A stretch of 42,431 nt of DNA from Ectocarpus siliculosus (Eukaryota; Sar; Phaeophyceae; Ectocarpales; Ectocarpaceae): positions 355,046 through 397,476 of the forward strand of contig FN648564.1 in assembly GCA_000310025.1 (NCBI GenBank), written 5' to 3'. Below the pieces are notes generated by a model. It saw nothing but the letters and a program-made list of their open reading frames with translations. It ran no database searches and was not told the DNA's origin. Position 1 is the stretch's first letter. Each line of letters begins with the position of its first letter. Shown here one piece after another: positions 21,201 to 31,200 of the stretch. The position numbers and the translations under genes were made by a program.

Positions 21201-22614
21201 GGCAACAACACCACCACCGCCACCACCAACACCACCACTTTGCAGCAAGTCGAACAACGCCAACATCATCAACATCGCCACACCACCACCATCAACAGCA
21301 ACTCCAATTCTTGCGGAACGAACGCACCTCCACCTTGGCGGCCAGGAAGAGGCACGCCGATCCCACGAAGAAGCGCTCGTGTTTCTGGAAAGAGTGCAGC
21401 ATGAAGAACTTGTGGAAGAAGACCAGCGCCGTCGCTACCGCGTCGACCGGCCTTCCCCCCCCCCCCCCCCCAAGCCCGGAAACGTTCGTCGCACGTAGAC
21501 AGAGACGAGCCAAGGGGTTGGCAATCACAGCGGTTAGTCCAACAAGGCGGGGCAGGGCTGTTGGTTGTTGTGAGGCGTCAGCACCGGGAAGGTGGGCGAG
21601 AACCGTCTGTCGAAAGAGCGGTGCAGCGGCGGCGGGGGTAGAACCATGTGCTGTATCCCTTCTCGGGCGACAGAAAGATACCCTCCACCCCACCGCCACC
21701 ACCACCGTAGAATAAACCTCTCTCGGGCTGCTTCGAAACAGCGCTATCCAAGCACGAGAGAGTACTTGCTATGCACGCGACTCACAAGCAGCACACCCGG
21801 AGCGCTACTGCTGTCGGCCTTACTACATGTAAGCATGTACGTGGTTACTACATGTAAGCATGTACGTGCGTGTAACTGTCAGTTCACGCCGAGGGGCTAC
21901 CTGGCCCGAAAAATGCGGGTATAATAGCATCTGCCGGCCAACAGACAATCATGGCGAGAGAAAACATGGAGGTGCAGCAGAGTACGGAAAATCTCGTTTA
22001 TAGGAGTGATGTATGTACCCATACATGTACACCGCGGTTTGCTGTGGAGATCGGGTTCGACCGCGTCTTGTTGGTTTTGTCTCATCGGGTTCGACCGCGT
22101 CTTGTTGGTTTTGTCTCATCACCACCTTCCACCCTACATTGTAGTTAACATCGAAGTATTTGCTTCTACCTGATTCTCGCAAAACATGCACGCATCGCTC
22201 CCCAGCTGTGTAACAAGCAGAGATACAGAGTAGCAGTTGAATACGACTGCTGTGCGGCTGCCGAGGTCGAATTCGTAGATTGTAGCCAACGGTGTCTTCA
22301 TGGTTCTCCGCAAATCGAGACGTACACTGCTGTGCTTGCAAGCAGACCCCGCGCCACTACACTTGCTGCAATGGATGGAAAACCGCCGCCACACATCGAC
22401 CAACACCCACTGGAGAACGCACAGGCCTCTACCAGGTATCTACAGTACATGTAGTCTATCCTCACAGCTCAAGCTCCTTCCCCGCCGCCTTGATAAAGAG
22501 CCCTGTCTTTCGCCGATAGTCATTCTCCAAGGCCTCGGAGACGCCGTCTTTTCTGGAGGGAGAATTCCGTATCTGATCCACCGTGTAAAGCTTCGTAGCA
22601 CGTAGGTTCGGCAT
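11582..22614 (-). CDS. Cyclin, K/T type (6 exons, 456 aa)
   Basis: Exons on the minus strand: 22614-22466, 21451-21328, 20774-20664, 20011-19847, 17025-16866 and 12243-11582. They sum to 1371 nt and every junction keeps phase. Cyclins of this family activate transcription-elongation kinases (CDK9/12/13 type) in the nucleus. Seen in the translation: SPSRKDG at residues 18-24 (N-terminal helix of transcription cyclins); first cyclin box from about 50, with FFHKFFMLHSF and LFLAAKVEES (84-93); LGFQLTVEHPY (140-150); second cyclin box with FVNDSLLTTLCLQY from 188; DICDIILSLYDE from 237. The tail after about 260 is Gly/Ser/Pro-rich with a basic KRK and a run of eight Ser. The start chosen is 22614; an in-frame ATG at 22662 is possible. 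Introns carry a LINE and a hAT-like element. The K versus T subtype is not decided. Confidence 0.88.
12218..12441. repeat. Tandem triplication of cyclin exon-6 splice acceptor
   Basis: Three head-to-tail units contain GTCGCAAATGTCTGCA at 12233, 12301 and 12379 (spacing 68 and 78 bp). The first unit is the true start of cyclin exon 6 with its 3' splice site. The two others, in the intron on the minus-strand upstream side, repeat the acceptor AG, the ACATTTGCGAC exon start and the CTGTCCCTCT that follows. After those bases the extra units go on into CCCCCTTTC instead of the exon. Confidence 0.8.
12442..15216. other. Cyclin intron 5, distal part
   Basis: No nested gene is supported. A diverged direct repeat of about 95 bp occurs at 13692-13790 and 13959-14056 (shared CGCTGCAAC, CAACGAGCAT/AACGAGCATTGAAAG). 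From about 14530 to 15130 the sequence is dominated by degenerate CTACTACTGCTGTA-type microsatellite. Open frames such as 13429-13025 (minus) show no family features. Confidence 0.5.
15209..15216 (+). repeat. 8-bp target-site duplication, left
   Basis: CATTTTTG; pairs with CCTTTTTG at 16247-16254, 7 of 8 identical. Confidence 0.65.
15217..16246. mobile_element. hAT-like non-autonomous DNA transposon
   Basis: The 1030-bp element sits inside cyclin intron 5. Its ends are inverted: the left end begins CAGGG and continues through CTGTCCTCGTTAA after an 8-bp insertion; the right end, reverse-complemented, reads CAGGGCTGTCCTCGTTAA. It is flanked by an 8-bp duplication with one mismatch, CATTTTTG (15209-15216) and CCTTTTTG (16247-16254). 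An 8-bp duplication and CAGGG termini fit the hAT superfamily. The interior is non-coding. It holds many short repeats of CGGTAACTGGTCACCACGG, especially in the left 350 bp, and CGGTAA motifs elsewhere, as expected of subterminal transposase-binding repeats (inferred). Confidence 0.75.
16247..16254 (+). repeat. 8-bp target-site duplication, right
   Basis: CCTTTTTG; pairs with the left copy at 15209-15216. Confidence 0.65.
16866..17025 (-). CDS. Cyclin exon 5 (second cyclin box)
   Basis: The exon begins after a TGCAG acceptor and ends at GCAG|GTGAGA in phase 1. It encodes AATSFVNDSLLTTLCLQYRP and a following Ala/Val-rich helix, the conserved core of cyclin box 2 in cyclin K/T proteins. It lies 2.8 kb from exon 4 because a LINE copy was inserted between them. 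Confidence 0.85.
17549..19574 (-). mobile_element. 5'-truncated LINE retrotransposon, copy B
   Basis: This second copy of the element at 6139-7900 lies in cyclin intron 4 in the same orientation as the gene. Read on the minus strand it starts further upstream than copy A (NLFKKGDKTDPGNYRGITL, RT domain 1), continues through SEGQAGFRKKRGCVDHA and VPQGYTLS, and ends ...GAGTACG. Several frameshifts break the frames; it is not functional. On the plus strand the element is bordered by G13 (17536-17548) on its 3' side and G7-T-G4 (19575-19586) on its 5' side, that is, poly-C on both sides in element orientation. It carries the TGA (17783-17781) shared with copy A. Confidence 0.85.
19847..20011 (-). 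CDS. Cyclin exon 4
   Basis: Phase 0 at both ends (GCGCAG acceptor; CAG|GTACGT donor). It encodes ILIAERCVLHTLGFQL and VEHPY, the signature end of cyclin box 1 in transcription cyclins, followed by a Lys/Gly-rich linker and NRQLSQ leading into box 2. Confidence 0.88.
20664..20774 (-). CDS. Cyclin exon 3
   Basis: 37 codons, phase 0 at both ends (TTGCAG acceptor; AAG|GTACGC donor). It begins ESSKRVEQVMSK, completing the KVEES motif of cyclin box 1, and carries the variable loop WNGGRDPPAENEKS. Confidence 0.85.
21328..21451 (-). CDS. Cyclin exon 2 (cyclin box 1 core)
   Basis: The exon begins GCCGGTCGAC after a GAAG acceptor and ends GTG GAG|GTGCGT. It encodes PVDAVATALVFFHKFF and GSACLFLAAKVE, the best-conserved helices of the cyclin box. 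The acceptor is directly preceded by a long run of G on the coding strand instead of a pyrimidine tract. Confidence 0.88.
21820..21867. repeat. 25-bp tandem duplication
   Basis: TTACTACATGTAAGCATGTA and its continuation occur twice in a row, starting at 21820 and 21845, within cyclin intron 1. Confidence 0.8.
22051..22118. repeat. Perfect 34-bp tandem duplication
   Basis: Two identical 34-bp units beginning TCGGGTTCGACCGCGTC start at 22051 and 22085. The paralogous site in copy 2 (about 39127-39160) has one diverged unit, so the duplication arose after the segments separated. Confidence 0.85.
22466..22614 (-). CDS. Cyclin exon 1 (start exon)
   Basis: It begins MPNLRATKLYTVDQIRNSPS, continues RKDGVSEALENDYRR, and ends at GAGCT|GTGAGG in phase 2, which joins exon 2 to give LELPVDAVA. 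SPSRKDG is the hallmark N-terminal motif of cyclin K/T/L proteins. A frame-open extension to an ATG at 22662 exists. This exon is duplicated, in a ruined form, at 39708-39856. Confidence 0.85.
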
Positions 22615-22834
22615 CGTCCCTTCCTTAGCCAGCAGCGGTGTTGGCAGACGCAGACAGCCCACAGCACTGACTGCTGACAGCGGCCGGGGTCATCGCAGAT
22701 ATTCTCCGCACTCGCCTACCCGGGGGTGGCTATAAGAATCCGCGAGCGGCCAACAGGCAAGAGCAAGCGAGCGAGCTGTGGCATAGACACCCGGAAAGAG
22801 GCACCGTGACAGAGAGGGAAGAGAGGAAACCACG
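22615..22834. promoter_or_regulatory. Divergent promoter between cyclin and DUF7918-like gene
   Basis: The two start codons are 220 bp apart and point away from each other, so both promoters must lie here or overlap the first exons. A TATAAGA at 22731-22737 is placed suitably for the plus-strand gene. It is not kept in the duplicated copy (about 39955), so its role is uncertain. No other element was recognised. Confidence 0.5.
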
Positions 22835-22873
22835 ATGCTCGACGAGAAGCAGGACAATGAGTTCCACATCATC
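22835..22873 (+). CDS. DUF7918-like gene, exon 1
   Basis: MLDEKQDNEFHII, phase 0, donor ATC|GTGAGT. The same exon with one conservative change is present at 40057-40095. Confidence 0.8.
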
Positions 22874-25800
22874 GTGAGTTTTCAGATGCTCATCCACAGT
22901 AGTGCAAGCACCGTGCTCTGATAATTTGATAATTTGTGTCTTTTTTCAAATTCGCGACTTTCAAAATTTCAGGGTACAGCAACTCCCGAGTAGAATCGCT
23001 CCGCGGAGCGGTTTTTTTCTTTTTCAAGTTCCACGGGCAGCAGGAACGGAGCGTTTTTCTTCACTTGAAAATCTCTCGGAATGGTGCGGAGCGGTTTATC
23101 CGGGGGCAAAAGTCCCACGGAGCGAAGCGTTTTTTTTTTTCATGTCACGGAGCGGAGCGTGGCGGTTTATCCGTGATGATAGTCCGTTTTTTTTCACGGA
23201 GCGGTTTTCTTTGCTCGGTAGCATAAACCACGCGAAACCGCGGCCTTGAGGACGGTTTTTCGTCAGAAACACCCGCCCGTCGAAACCGCACGGATACCCG
23301 TACACAATCGACGGAGTAATTGCAATTTCGTGAAAAACGTTGGGTTTGGTACACCGAACAGCGATTTTCCGCACGGTGTGCTGTGGTTGTAGGCCGCCGG
23401 TGACACCGTATGCGTCCTCGCCGCTAGGACAGCCCAAACAGCCCCAAAAGCTGCCAATTTATCAATTATTCTCAAGAGGGACCGTTCCCCGCATCGATAC
23501 CTCCTCGACTCCTATATTAACACGTAAAACAGCAGATGATTCCTCACTTGCCTCTCGTTGAAACTTGTCAGTACTAAACCTGATACCTCCTCGACTCGTA
23601 CGTTCCTGCAACACGTATAACAGCAAATGATTCCTCACTCGCCTCTCGTAAAACTTGTCAGTACTAATACCTGGTACCTCTTGCTGTGAAAGCAGAATAG
23701 AAAAACAGAAAAAATGAAAAAATACCGCGACTCCGTGGGAACACCGTGACCTTTTTGCGGTTTTACCCGTGTGATTTTTTTGCGGTTTTATCCGTGCTCG
23801 TGTGGCGGAGTAGCTCAAAACGCTCCGTGGAAAAACCGCTTGTTGTACGGGTTTCGGGGAAGCTCCACGGAGCGGAGCGGTTTACCCGAGGGCAAAATTC
23901 TCACGGAGCGGAGCGGTTTTTCCTATCATGTCACGGAGCGGTTTGAACCATTTCGCTATCCGCTCCGTGGAAAAAAACGGCTCCGTGAAATACCCTGAAT
24001 TTTTTCGAGGCCGTGTATGCTGGCACAAGTACAGCAGTATGCTGGGTGTACAGCTGTCCTCTGGACACATGATTGGTCCTCTCACCAGCACACACGCCTG
24101 TGGCGACAGCCGGGGCATATTTGAGGGATGCTGGGTGCATGTTTGCCGAGCCTTGACCTTTGGTTCTATTCACTGGCTGCTGCGGCCGCTTGTCCTCGTG
24201 TTTTACGAAACTCATGTATCTTGTGTCAGTCTCTGGATCGCCGCAGGTCACGTGAGATATCACACCCCCAAGCCCGATTGTCAACGCTCTATTTCTGCAC
24301 AGCGTAAAGAGTGGCAGCGCCGACAACTGGGGCGCTGAAGCTGTCTCGTCGCGAGCTGTTCAAAAACGTATCGTTTCATTTATTCATCCTCTTTTTCGTG
24401 GAGAAATCGAGTTTTGAAAATGGTCCAAGAGGTGTGATGGTATCTTGTGTTACCGACGGTAAGCTTCAAGACTCCTCGGAAATCGGGAGCCTCTCTGTGT
24501 AAACGTTTGAACATATGCCTATCGAAACATTTTGTTGATTGGTGGAGGATTGCCGTGGCTCCCCCCACGATGCTATTTGTATGTCCTCGTCACGGAATGT
24601 ACATGGAGTCTACATGTAGTGCGTCCTCCATAGACCCTTTACCCTTTCACCCGACAGCTGAGAACGGAACAACTGCGGTAGACTTGGACCATCAACTAAT
24701 ACAGAAGGGTGATCCCGCAAATCAATCTGGCCATATCATACCTCAAGTACGTCATACTCCATCAGATTTCCGTTTGCTCGGAGAAAGAGAAAATTTGTTC
24801 CATGAAGCACACACCCTACCTAGCGGGTGCAATCTGTAGCCAAACTTGGTAGCGTGTATGTGTATGATTGCGCTCGACGGTGCCTACGAACAACGAAGCT
24901 GAGCTTAGTCTTTCTTCGGCGCAAAACCAACGCTGGTTTTGTGTGGGCCCTAACCTGTAGGCTCCTCACGGAAGAAATGCGTTTGCTATGACATGGTCTG
25001 CATGGGATCCATTTTTCATGTTTGCGCCAGTATAAGATATTTCGTGCCCCGACGCCTGAACCACCCGTTGCGCTACGCTGGTTTATCCCGTGTTTTTTTT
25101 TTGCGATAACCATAATGGTGGTCGAGTAGACTGTTCTGTGCGGGATCGAGAACCCTCACTCTGCGCAAAGGGGATGGTCGCGCCACGTTGTGTTAAAATG
25201 GTCAAGCAACCCTCGAGGCAGTTACACAGTGCTTATAACTGTCTCTGGAAGTAAAAGCACCAGATAATAAAGTAAGTCATAGAAGTACGCAGCTGCCATC
25301 ATTACGCAAGGAGTAAGCACAAGACGCCGAACGCCCTCAGCAGGATGCAGCGCATCGTTCGTGCGACTCGCCGAATACCTCACGATGCTTCGCTCTTGGT
25401 GATGTGAGAGCCTGGTCCGGTAAGAACCCGGCGTGCTCCGTCCCGGCTTTGTAGGGATGCGAGGTCAATGGTCTTACGACTACGGCATGCACGACTATGA
25501 GTACGAGTACACCCCCCACCTCTTACAAGAAGATTGCCTTTGTGCCCTTTTCACCGGTGAAGGTTGGAGAGGAGTGAGTTTTTGTGCTGATGTGGAACCG
25601 GAAGCATGACTCCACCGAAAGATTAGCGTCTTACACAGGTCGCGCGGGTGAGATCTCTGTTCACGGCTACGCTGCTGTGCCCAGGGCATGTACACACGCG
25701 CCCTTGTTCCCTTCCGCATCAGCCACGCCGTCTTGAACAGCCCTGTAACTGAACAGCCCACCAGAGCTGAACAGCCTGCCGTAACTTAACAGCCTGCCGT

Positions 25801-28210
25801 ACCTGAACAGCCTGCCGTAACACGAGCATGGCAATCGAATGAGCGAACGACCGAAAACACTGACGACGCCAGGTCAACAACGAGAAGCTGGAGGAGATCA
25901 AAGCTAATGATGGGAACACGTACGTGGTCATGCCCCTCTTGTGAGTGTGTTGGCGAATGTTTCGTGAATTTGACATCGGTCCCCCTAGCCTGTGTGTATG
26001 TGTGCGTGTTTTATTTTCTTTTTGTCGACCGCGCTAGCCGGGAAGCCAGTGAAATTCGTCAGTCTGCAGCAGAATGTGTGCGTGTCATTCGTTTTTTCCC
26101 CCTTCTAGGATAGACCGCGTAACCGACCGACAAATGTGTACGTGTGTATTTTTCTCGATAGCATCGACAGGGCGAAACCGCTGACCAATGGGAGTGTGTC
26201 AGTGTGGGTCAGTAGGCATCAACGGCTAACCGGCTAACCGATCAACGTAAGCCTTCGTTTGCTTGAAGGTTTTGATCGTTTTTTTTATGCATAGTCTACG
26301 GGCTTCCCGGACAGGGTAAGCATGTTGTTGTTATCGTTGTTATTGCTCTTCTTCTTGTTCTTCTTCCTGTGCATTACGTATCCGTTCCGATCTCTGCTCA
26401 TTATCGTACCGGTCCAACTGGCGATGAACCGTGGGGCTTGCCGTAGCCTGACCACAAGCGGGGTTCCAAGCACACTCCCAAGTTTCCACTAGGTGTGACC
26501 AGCCGCCGTTTTCTTTTCGCTTCTCTTACTCCTGGTTGGGTGCCTCACCTGCGCCCAGCCAACTATCCTCACTCAAGTGATGGACCGCAAGCAAGGACAC
26601 AACGAGGGCACTCTGTGTACCCGACCCCCCCCACCCCCCTCTCTATTTCCGATTCCTGAACCCGCAAACCATCCTACCGTACCCTCTGCTACTGCGGTTT
26701 GTATTGCAGCTCCAAGGTCTCGTACGGCGTCGAGTTCGTGGAAGAGGTCAAAGGCCACGGTGCGGCAGAGAAGATCTCTCAAAAGTGGCCCGTGGTGAGA
26801 AGTTCCATTTTTTAATGACCTAAGCCTACAGCATGTTCACGCGTGTTCGTTTTTTTTCGCTACTACTACCACTGCTGTAGCGCCACTCAGAATCAAACCT
26901 TACGACACGGCCGAGTCGCCGGGTGTTGTAGCTGTTTTTCGCCCCGCCCCCGAGGGGGCGACTCGAACTGCATAAAATGAGTAGGTGTGTTGCGCGCCGA
27001 CAGCGACACGGCCCAAGTCGTCAAGTGTTTGCTCGAACCTACCTGCACGAATACAGTCCAGGAGATGCGCGTAGGGCGACGCGCACTGCAACAACTCCTG
27101 TCGAGGTACATTTAGGTGTGACGCACGCCGGCGGAGGAAAAAGCCTTATCTTCATTGGTCTGGAAACGTCTCTCATCTGAATACGTCTTGGCTTGCCGCC
27201 TACCCTTCCAGCATGAGGTGCCCGCCACTTCGGCCTGAAGATGAGAGTTTTCTTCTCTGCCAGGATGTTTGGGATTGCCGTGTCACTTTTTTTCTTTTTC
27301 TTTACCTCAGATGTGCTCCCTTCGCCCTTCTGCGGGCGCCTACCCCCAGCCTCCTTGTTCCCGCAGACGAGGCCGCAAGTGATAAAACATACACACACAC
27401 ACGCACACACATGCACGAAAATTGCAGATACATACAGACGTGTAGGCATCCGTGTGACTGCCTATATCTTGCTTTTCAGCTGCATGCGCTTCAGGTTTAC
27501 CCGTCACGTGTGCGTGATATCCAGAGTGCTCTCCGCAGCCGTTGCCAGCGCTGGAATACCCGTATTGCAATAAGATTTGTCCAGATGCATGGCTGTACGT
27601 TCATGTTGTGTTGACACCTTTGCCCATTCGATATTCGCCCCGTTTGCTCGCCCCTGCCGCCCGTTCGTGCGGCCTCATCGCGTCAACCGTATCACCACCA
27701 CGACCACCACAACGACACCACAACCCAACCAAAAGTGCCCGTACAAGGTGGTCGTGAGGAATTTGTCCGCCAAGATCCAAAAGACCACTCTCTACGTCGA
27801 CGGGCAGAAGGCGAGCAAGCTTCCCCTTCCCCTTGCCATTGTTGTGCTTTGGCTTGCTTCTCGATCATGATGATTTGTTTTGTGTACATACTCGCTGTTG
27901 TTGATATGTTGCGAACCATGAACGGTCTACGTCCAGACTGGCTTTTTTTCTTTTTTTTTGGATCGTGCGGTGTGTGTCGCGGTACAAGCTGTCCCTTGTT
28001 TTTGGTTTTGGTCGAAAACTTCCGCCTTCCCTCTTCCCCCAAGGTCGGAAGCGTTTTTTTTTTCGTGTCTACATTCGTCACAACCGCTTATTTAGATGAT
28101 ACTTGATTGGGCCCGCTGATCAAGTAGAAATCATCCACCGTTTCGTCTATTCCCGGAGTTTGTTGTGGCCTCTCTCTCTCTCTCTCTCTGTCTGTCTTTG
28201 TCTGTCTGTC

Positions 28211-28249
<39 letters not shown>

Positions 28250-31200
28250 CCATCCCTCTCGCCAAGCTCCTGCTGGGCAGCGGTCACCAAACCTATTGAT
28301 AGCCTATGGGTTTGGAGCAGTCGATTGTCGATCGCCACACCTGTGCGTTTGCCCGCACGTGTACGGTGCTAGTGGCCCGAGTACCTAACCTCCGTATTCC
28401 CTCGCAGCCTGAGTCGCTCGGGAACTCGGCGTACTTCCAAGTAAATATCGCACAACGGTAGCGTTCATTCTGTCCTCTTCATTTTTGGCCTGTCGTTTTA
28501 CCTCGGGGGCTTCGTTTCTCCATCTCTCTCTCTCTCTCTTCGCGCTTTTAAGTTCATTATTTCACAACGATCGCCCACTCTTCGCCACCCTCCAGATCCC
28601 CCCCCCCCCACCCCCCCCCCCCCCCCNNNNNNNNNNNNNNNNNNNNNNNNNNNNNNNNNNNNNNNNNNNNNNNNNNNNNNNNNNNNNNNNNNNNNNNNNN
28701 NNNNNNNNNNNNNNNNNNNNNNNNNNGGCAAATTTATTAATGCGGGGGCCACGACAGTTTTCCCGCCGGAAAAGGGGGCGGTGGGGCCAACGCAATTATT
28801 GGGGTTTGGTTCCTCCTTTGGCCCCCCCGGGTTTTAAATTTTTTTTTTCCGGTTTTTATTTTGGGGGAAATTGGGGGGGAAAAAAATTTCCCCCCAGAAA
28901 ACAGTTTTGCCATGTTTAGAAATTGGGGGCGGGTCCCGGGGGTTCCCTTAGAAAGGCCCCCCAGGGGGGGGAAAAAACCCCTTGGTTTTTCCCCCAAGGT
29001 TTAGGGTGTTGGGGCCCGGGGTCCCAACCCCCTTTTTTCCCTCCCCCCCGGGGTCGCTGGGAAATTGGGGGTTTTTCCAAAAAAATTTCCCCAAAGGGGG
29101 GGTTTCTTTTTTTCTTTTTTTTTTTGGCCCTGTCTTTTTCCCTGGGGGGTTTTTTTTTCCCTTTTTTTTTTTTTTTTTTTGGGGTTTTAAATTTCTTTTT
29201 TTCAAAAGGTTGGCCCATTTTTCCCCCCCCCCCAAACCCCCCCCCCCCCCCCCCCCCTCACCAACACGCAGGTGTGTCGAAAGCATGTGCGCGCGGGAGA
29301 AAACCAGGTGTTTGAGGGGATTCCCACTGCAAAAGGCATCCAGGAGCTCCTTTTCTCCCTGCCAAGGTGCGGTCTGACTTCCACGCCCGCTCCCTCCCTA
29401 CGTGCGCGCTGTCGGAACAACCGCGCTGGAGGCACGCAGACTGCCTATTGATGCATGGGGCTACGTTGAAGTGGTTTTTCAAGGATTTTCTCTGTCTCTC
29501 TCTCGCACACACACTGTCTTTCTCTCTGTCTCTTTCTCTCGCGCGCGTGCAAGTCTTTTTAGGTACCGTCGACCATGCTTTTCTGTCGACCAAGAAATAA
29601 GCGTTACAAGCTAGTCTAAGCCGGACAGAAACAACAACCGACAACGTTGTGAACGTGCGTGAGGGCGTGCGTGCGTGCGTGTGTGTGTGTGTGTCCTGTG
29701 CCCGTCTTGTGTGGGATGCAGGTTTACCACCTTGAAGGAACAGCAGGGCAACAGCGGCGGACGGGCGCTGAAGAAGTCACGCACGAGTGAGATTGGGGTG
29801 GTCAAGATTGTGTGGAACGACTGTGTCAAGACTGGCAAAAGGTGAGCGAGCCCTCCTTTGTCCGCGCGCAGACGGCAGATGTTGCTGTTGCTGGCGTCGT
29901 CGTTGCTGTTGTTGCTGTTGTTGTTGCTGTTGTTGGCTAGTTCTCTTTTTTCCCCGCACAAATATTGAAGGGGGCTTTTGGAGCATGTACGGGCAGAACA
30001 CGCTGATTTGGCGTAACACTTTCAACCCTGCGAATTATCGAGTCAGGTATCGGTAGCAGGAGTGCGGGCTTTCTAGGGTGGCGCTCGTTACCAAGGAACC
30101 GGTCCGAAAAGCGCTCCAGTTATGAACACGCCCCAAGCCCGCCCCGTGACTGTTAGCGGGGGTTTGTAACTCTTCAGGCAGAAGGAATGAATGCCTCATG
30201 GGCGCTTGGCGGCTGGTTCAACGCTGTGCGAGGTTTTTTGGCACATTCTCGGCGACTAATGCCTTGTGCATGAGTACACGCCCCCTCCGTCCCTTCTCTG
30301 TCTCGTGGCCGATTTTCTTTTCCTGCCCCCGGTCTTCCCCTCCCTGTCGCTCTCCTTGCACACCTACCGTTATTTTCGCTCTGCGCGTCTCTGTCCCCCC
30401 CCCTCCACTACACACACCGGTCCTGTTTTACTCACCCCGTCGTTGTGTCCCCCCTGCCTTTGTCTGTCTGCCTGTCTCTCCCTCTTGCCTTGCAGGTCCT
30501 CGTCCCGTCACCGGAAGTACTCAACGACCTCCTTCACGCAAGCGAACAAGTCGGACGCGAAAGCGACGGGCGCTGGTGCAGGAGGGGGCAGCAGCGAGAA
30601 GGCCTTCGCGTCTACAACCAGGCACGCGGCTACGGAGGCTGGCTTGTGTCTCTAGCTGTTGTCTATGAAACCTTGCTGGCAGGTTTTTGTCTGCTATGTG
30701 GCGGTACGCAGTATGTGCGGTTGATGGGATCGGGCGGGATGCCATTTGGTTGTCGTTTTTGGCATCTGATAAGCGTCCATTGACCGCACGCATCCCCGTT
30801 GGACACGGGGGTTCCGCCGCTAGCGTTGTGTAAGTTGTCCCCTGTCCCCTCCCACACCCAAGGTGAAGCATTCAGTTTCTCGCCGTTTTCCTTCAGTGCA
30901 CGTGAGCCGTGTAGGCATCGCACCGGTGGGTGCATCCACCACAATCAGCCCCACCACAATCCCCCCCCCCCCCCCCTCCCTGTGGCATTTGGCGATACAG
31001 CGATCGCAAACACGGGTGCGACCTCCCCGTGGCCTAATGGCAGCAAGCTTGGGGTATGAAAAGACATAGCCCCCACCCGCGCATTCCCCCAACATCCTCG
31101 CTGTGTTTGCTAGTTGTAGAGGGTGTCACGAACAGCAGTGCCGGTTGTTGCATCGACTGGGATGTATGTGTGCTCTTAGCTGCTTGACTTGTCGTGGTCT

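Larger units (their letters stand above)
21912..26580. repeat. Segmental duplication, copy 1
   Basis: This segment is collinear with 39002-42228. It covers part of cyclin intron 1, cyclin exon 1, the divergent promoter, exons 1-2 of the DUF7918-like gene and the intron between them. Matching anchors include CTGCCGGCCAACAGACAATC (21931) with CTGCCGGCCAGCAGACAATC (39022), the ATG exon at 22835 with 40057, and exon 2 at 25873 with 41690. Copy 1 is longer mainly because it carries the element at 22970-23997, which copy 2 lacks. Confidence 0.88.

Noticed and set aside
25495-25761. Minus-strand frame found in both segmental copies (WLMRKGTRARVYMPWAQQ)
   Set aside because: Its conservation is no greater than that of the surrounding duplicated intron, and it has no start or splice support.
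28923-29377. Long open frames rich in Phe, Pro, Gly or Lys
   Set aside because: Created by homopolymer-inflated low-quality sequence.
31020-31085. tRNA-like stretch (CCGTGGCCTAATGG)
   Set aside because: Only a D-arm-like piece; no anticodon or T arm follows.
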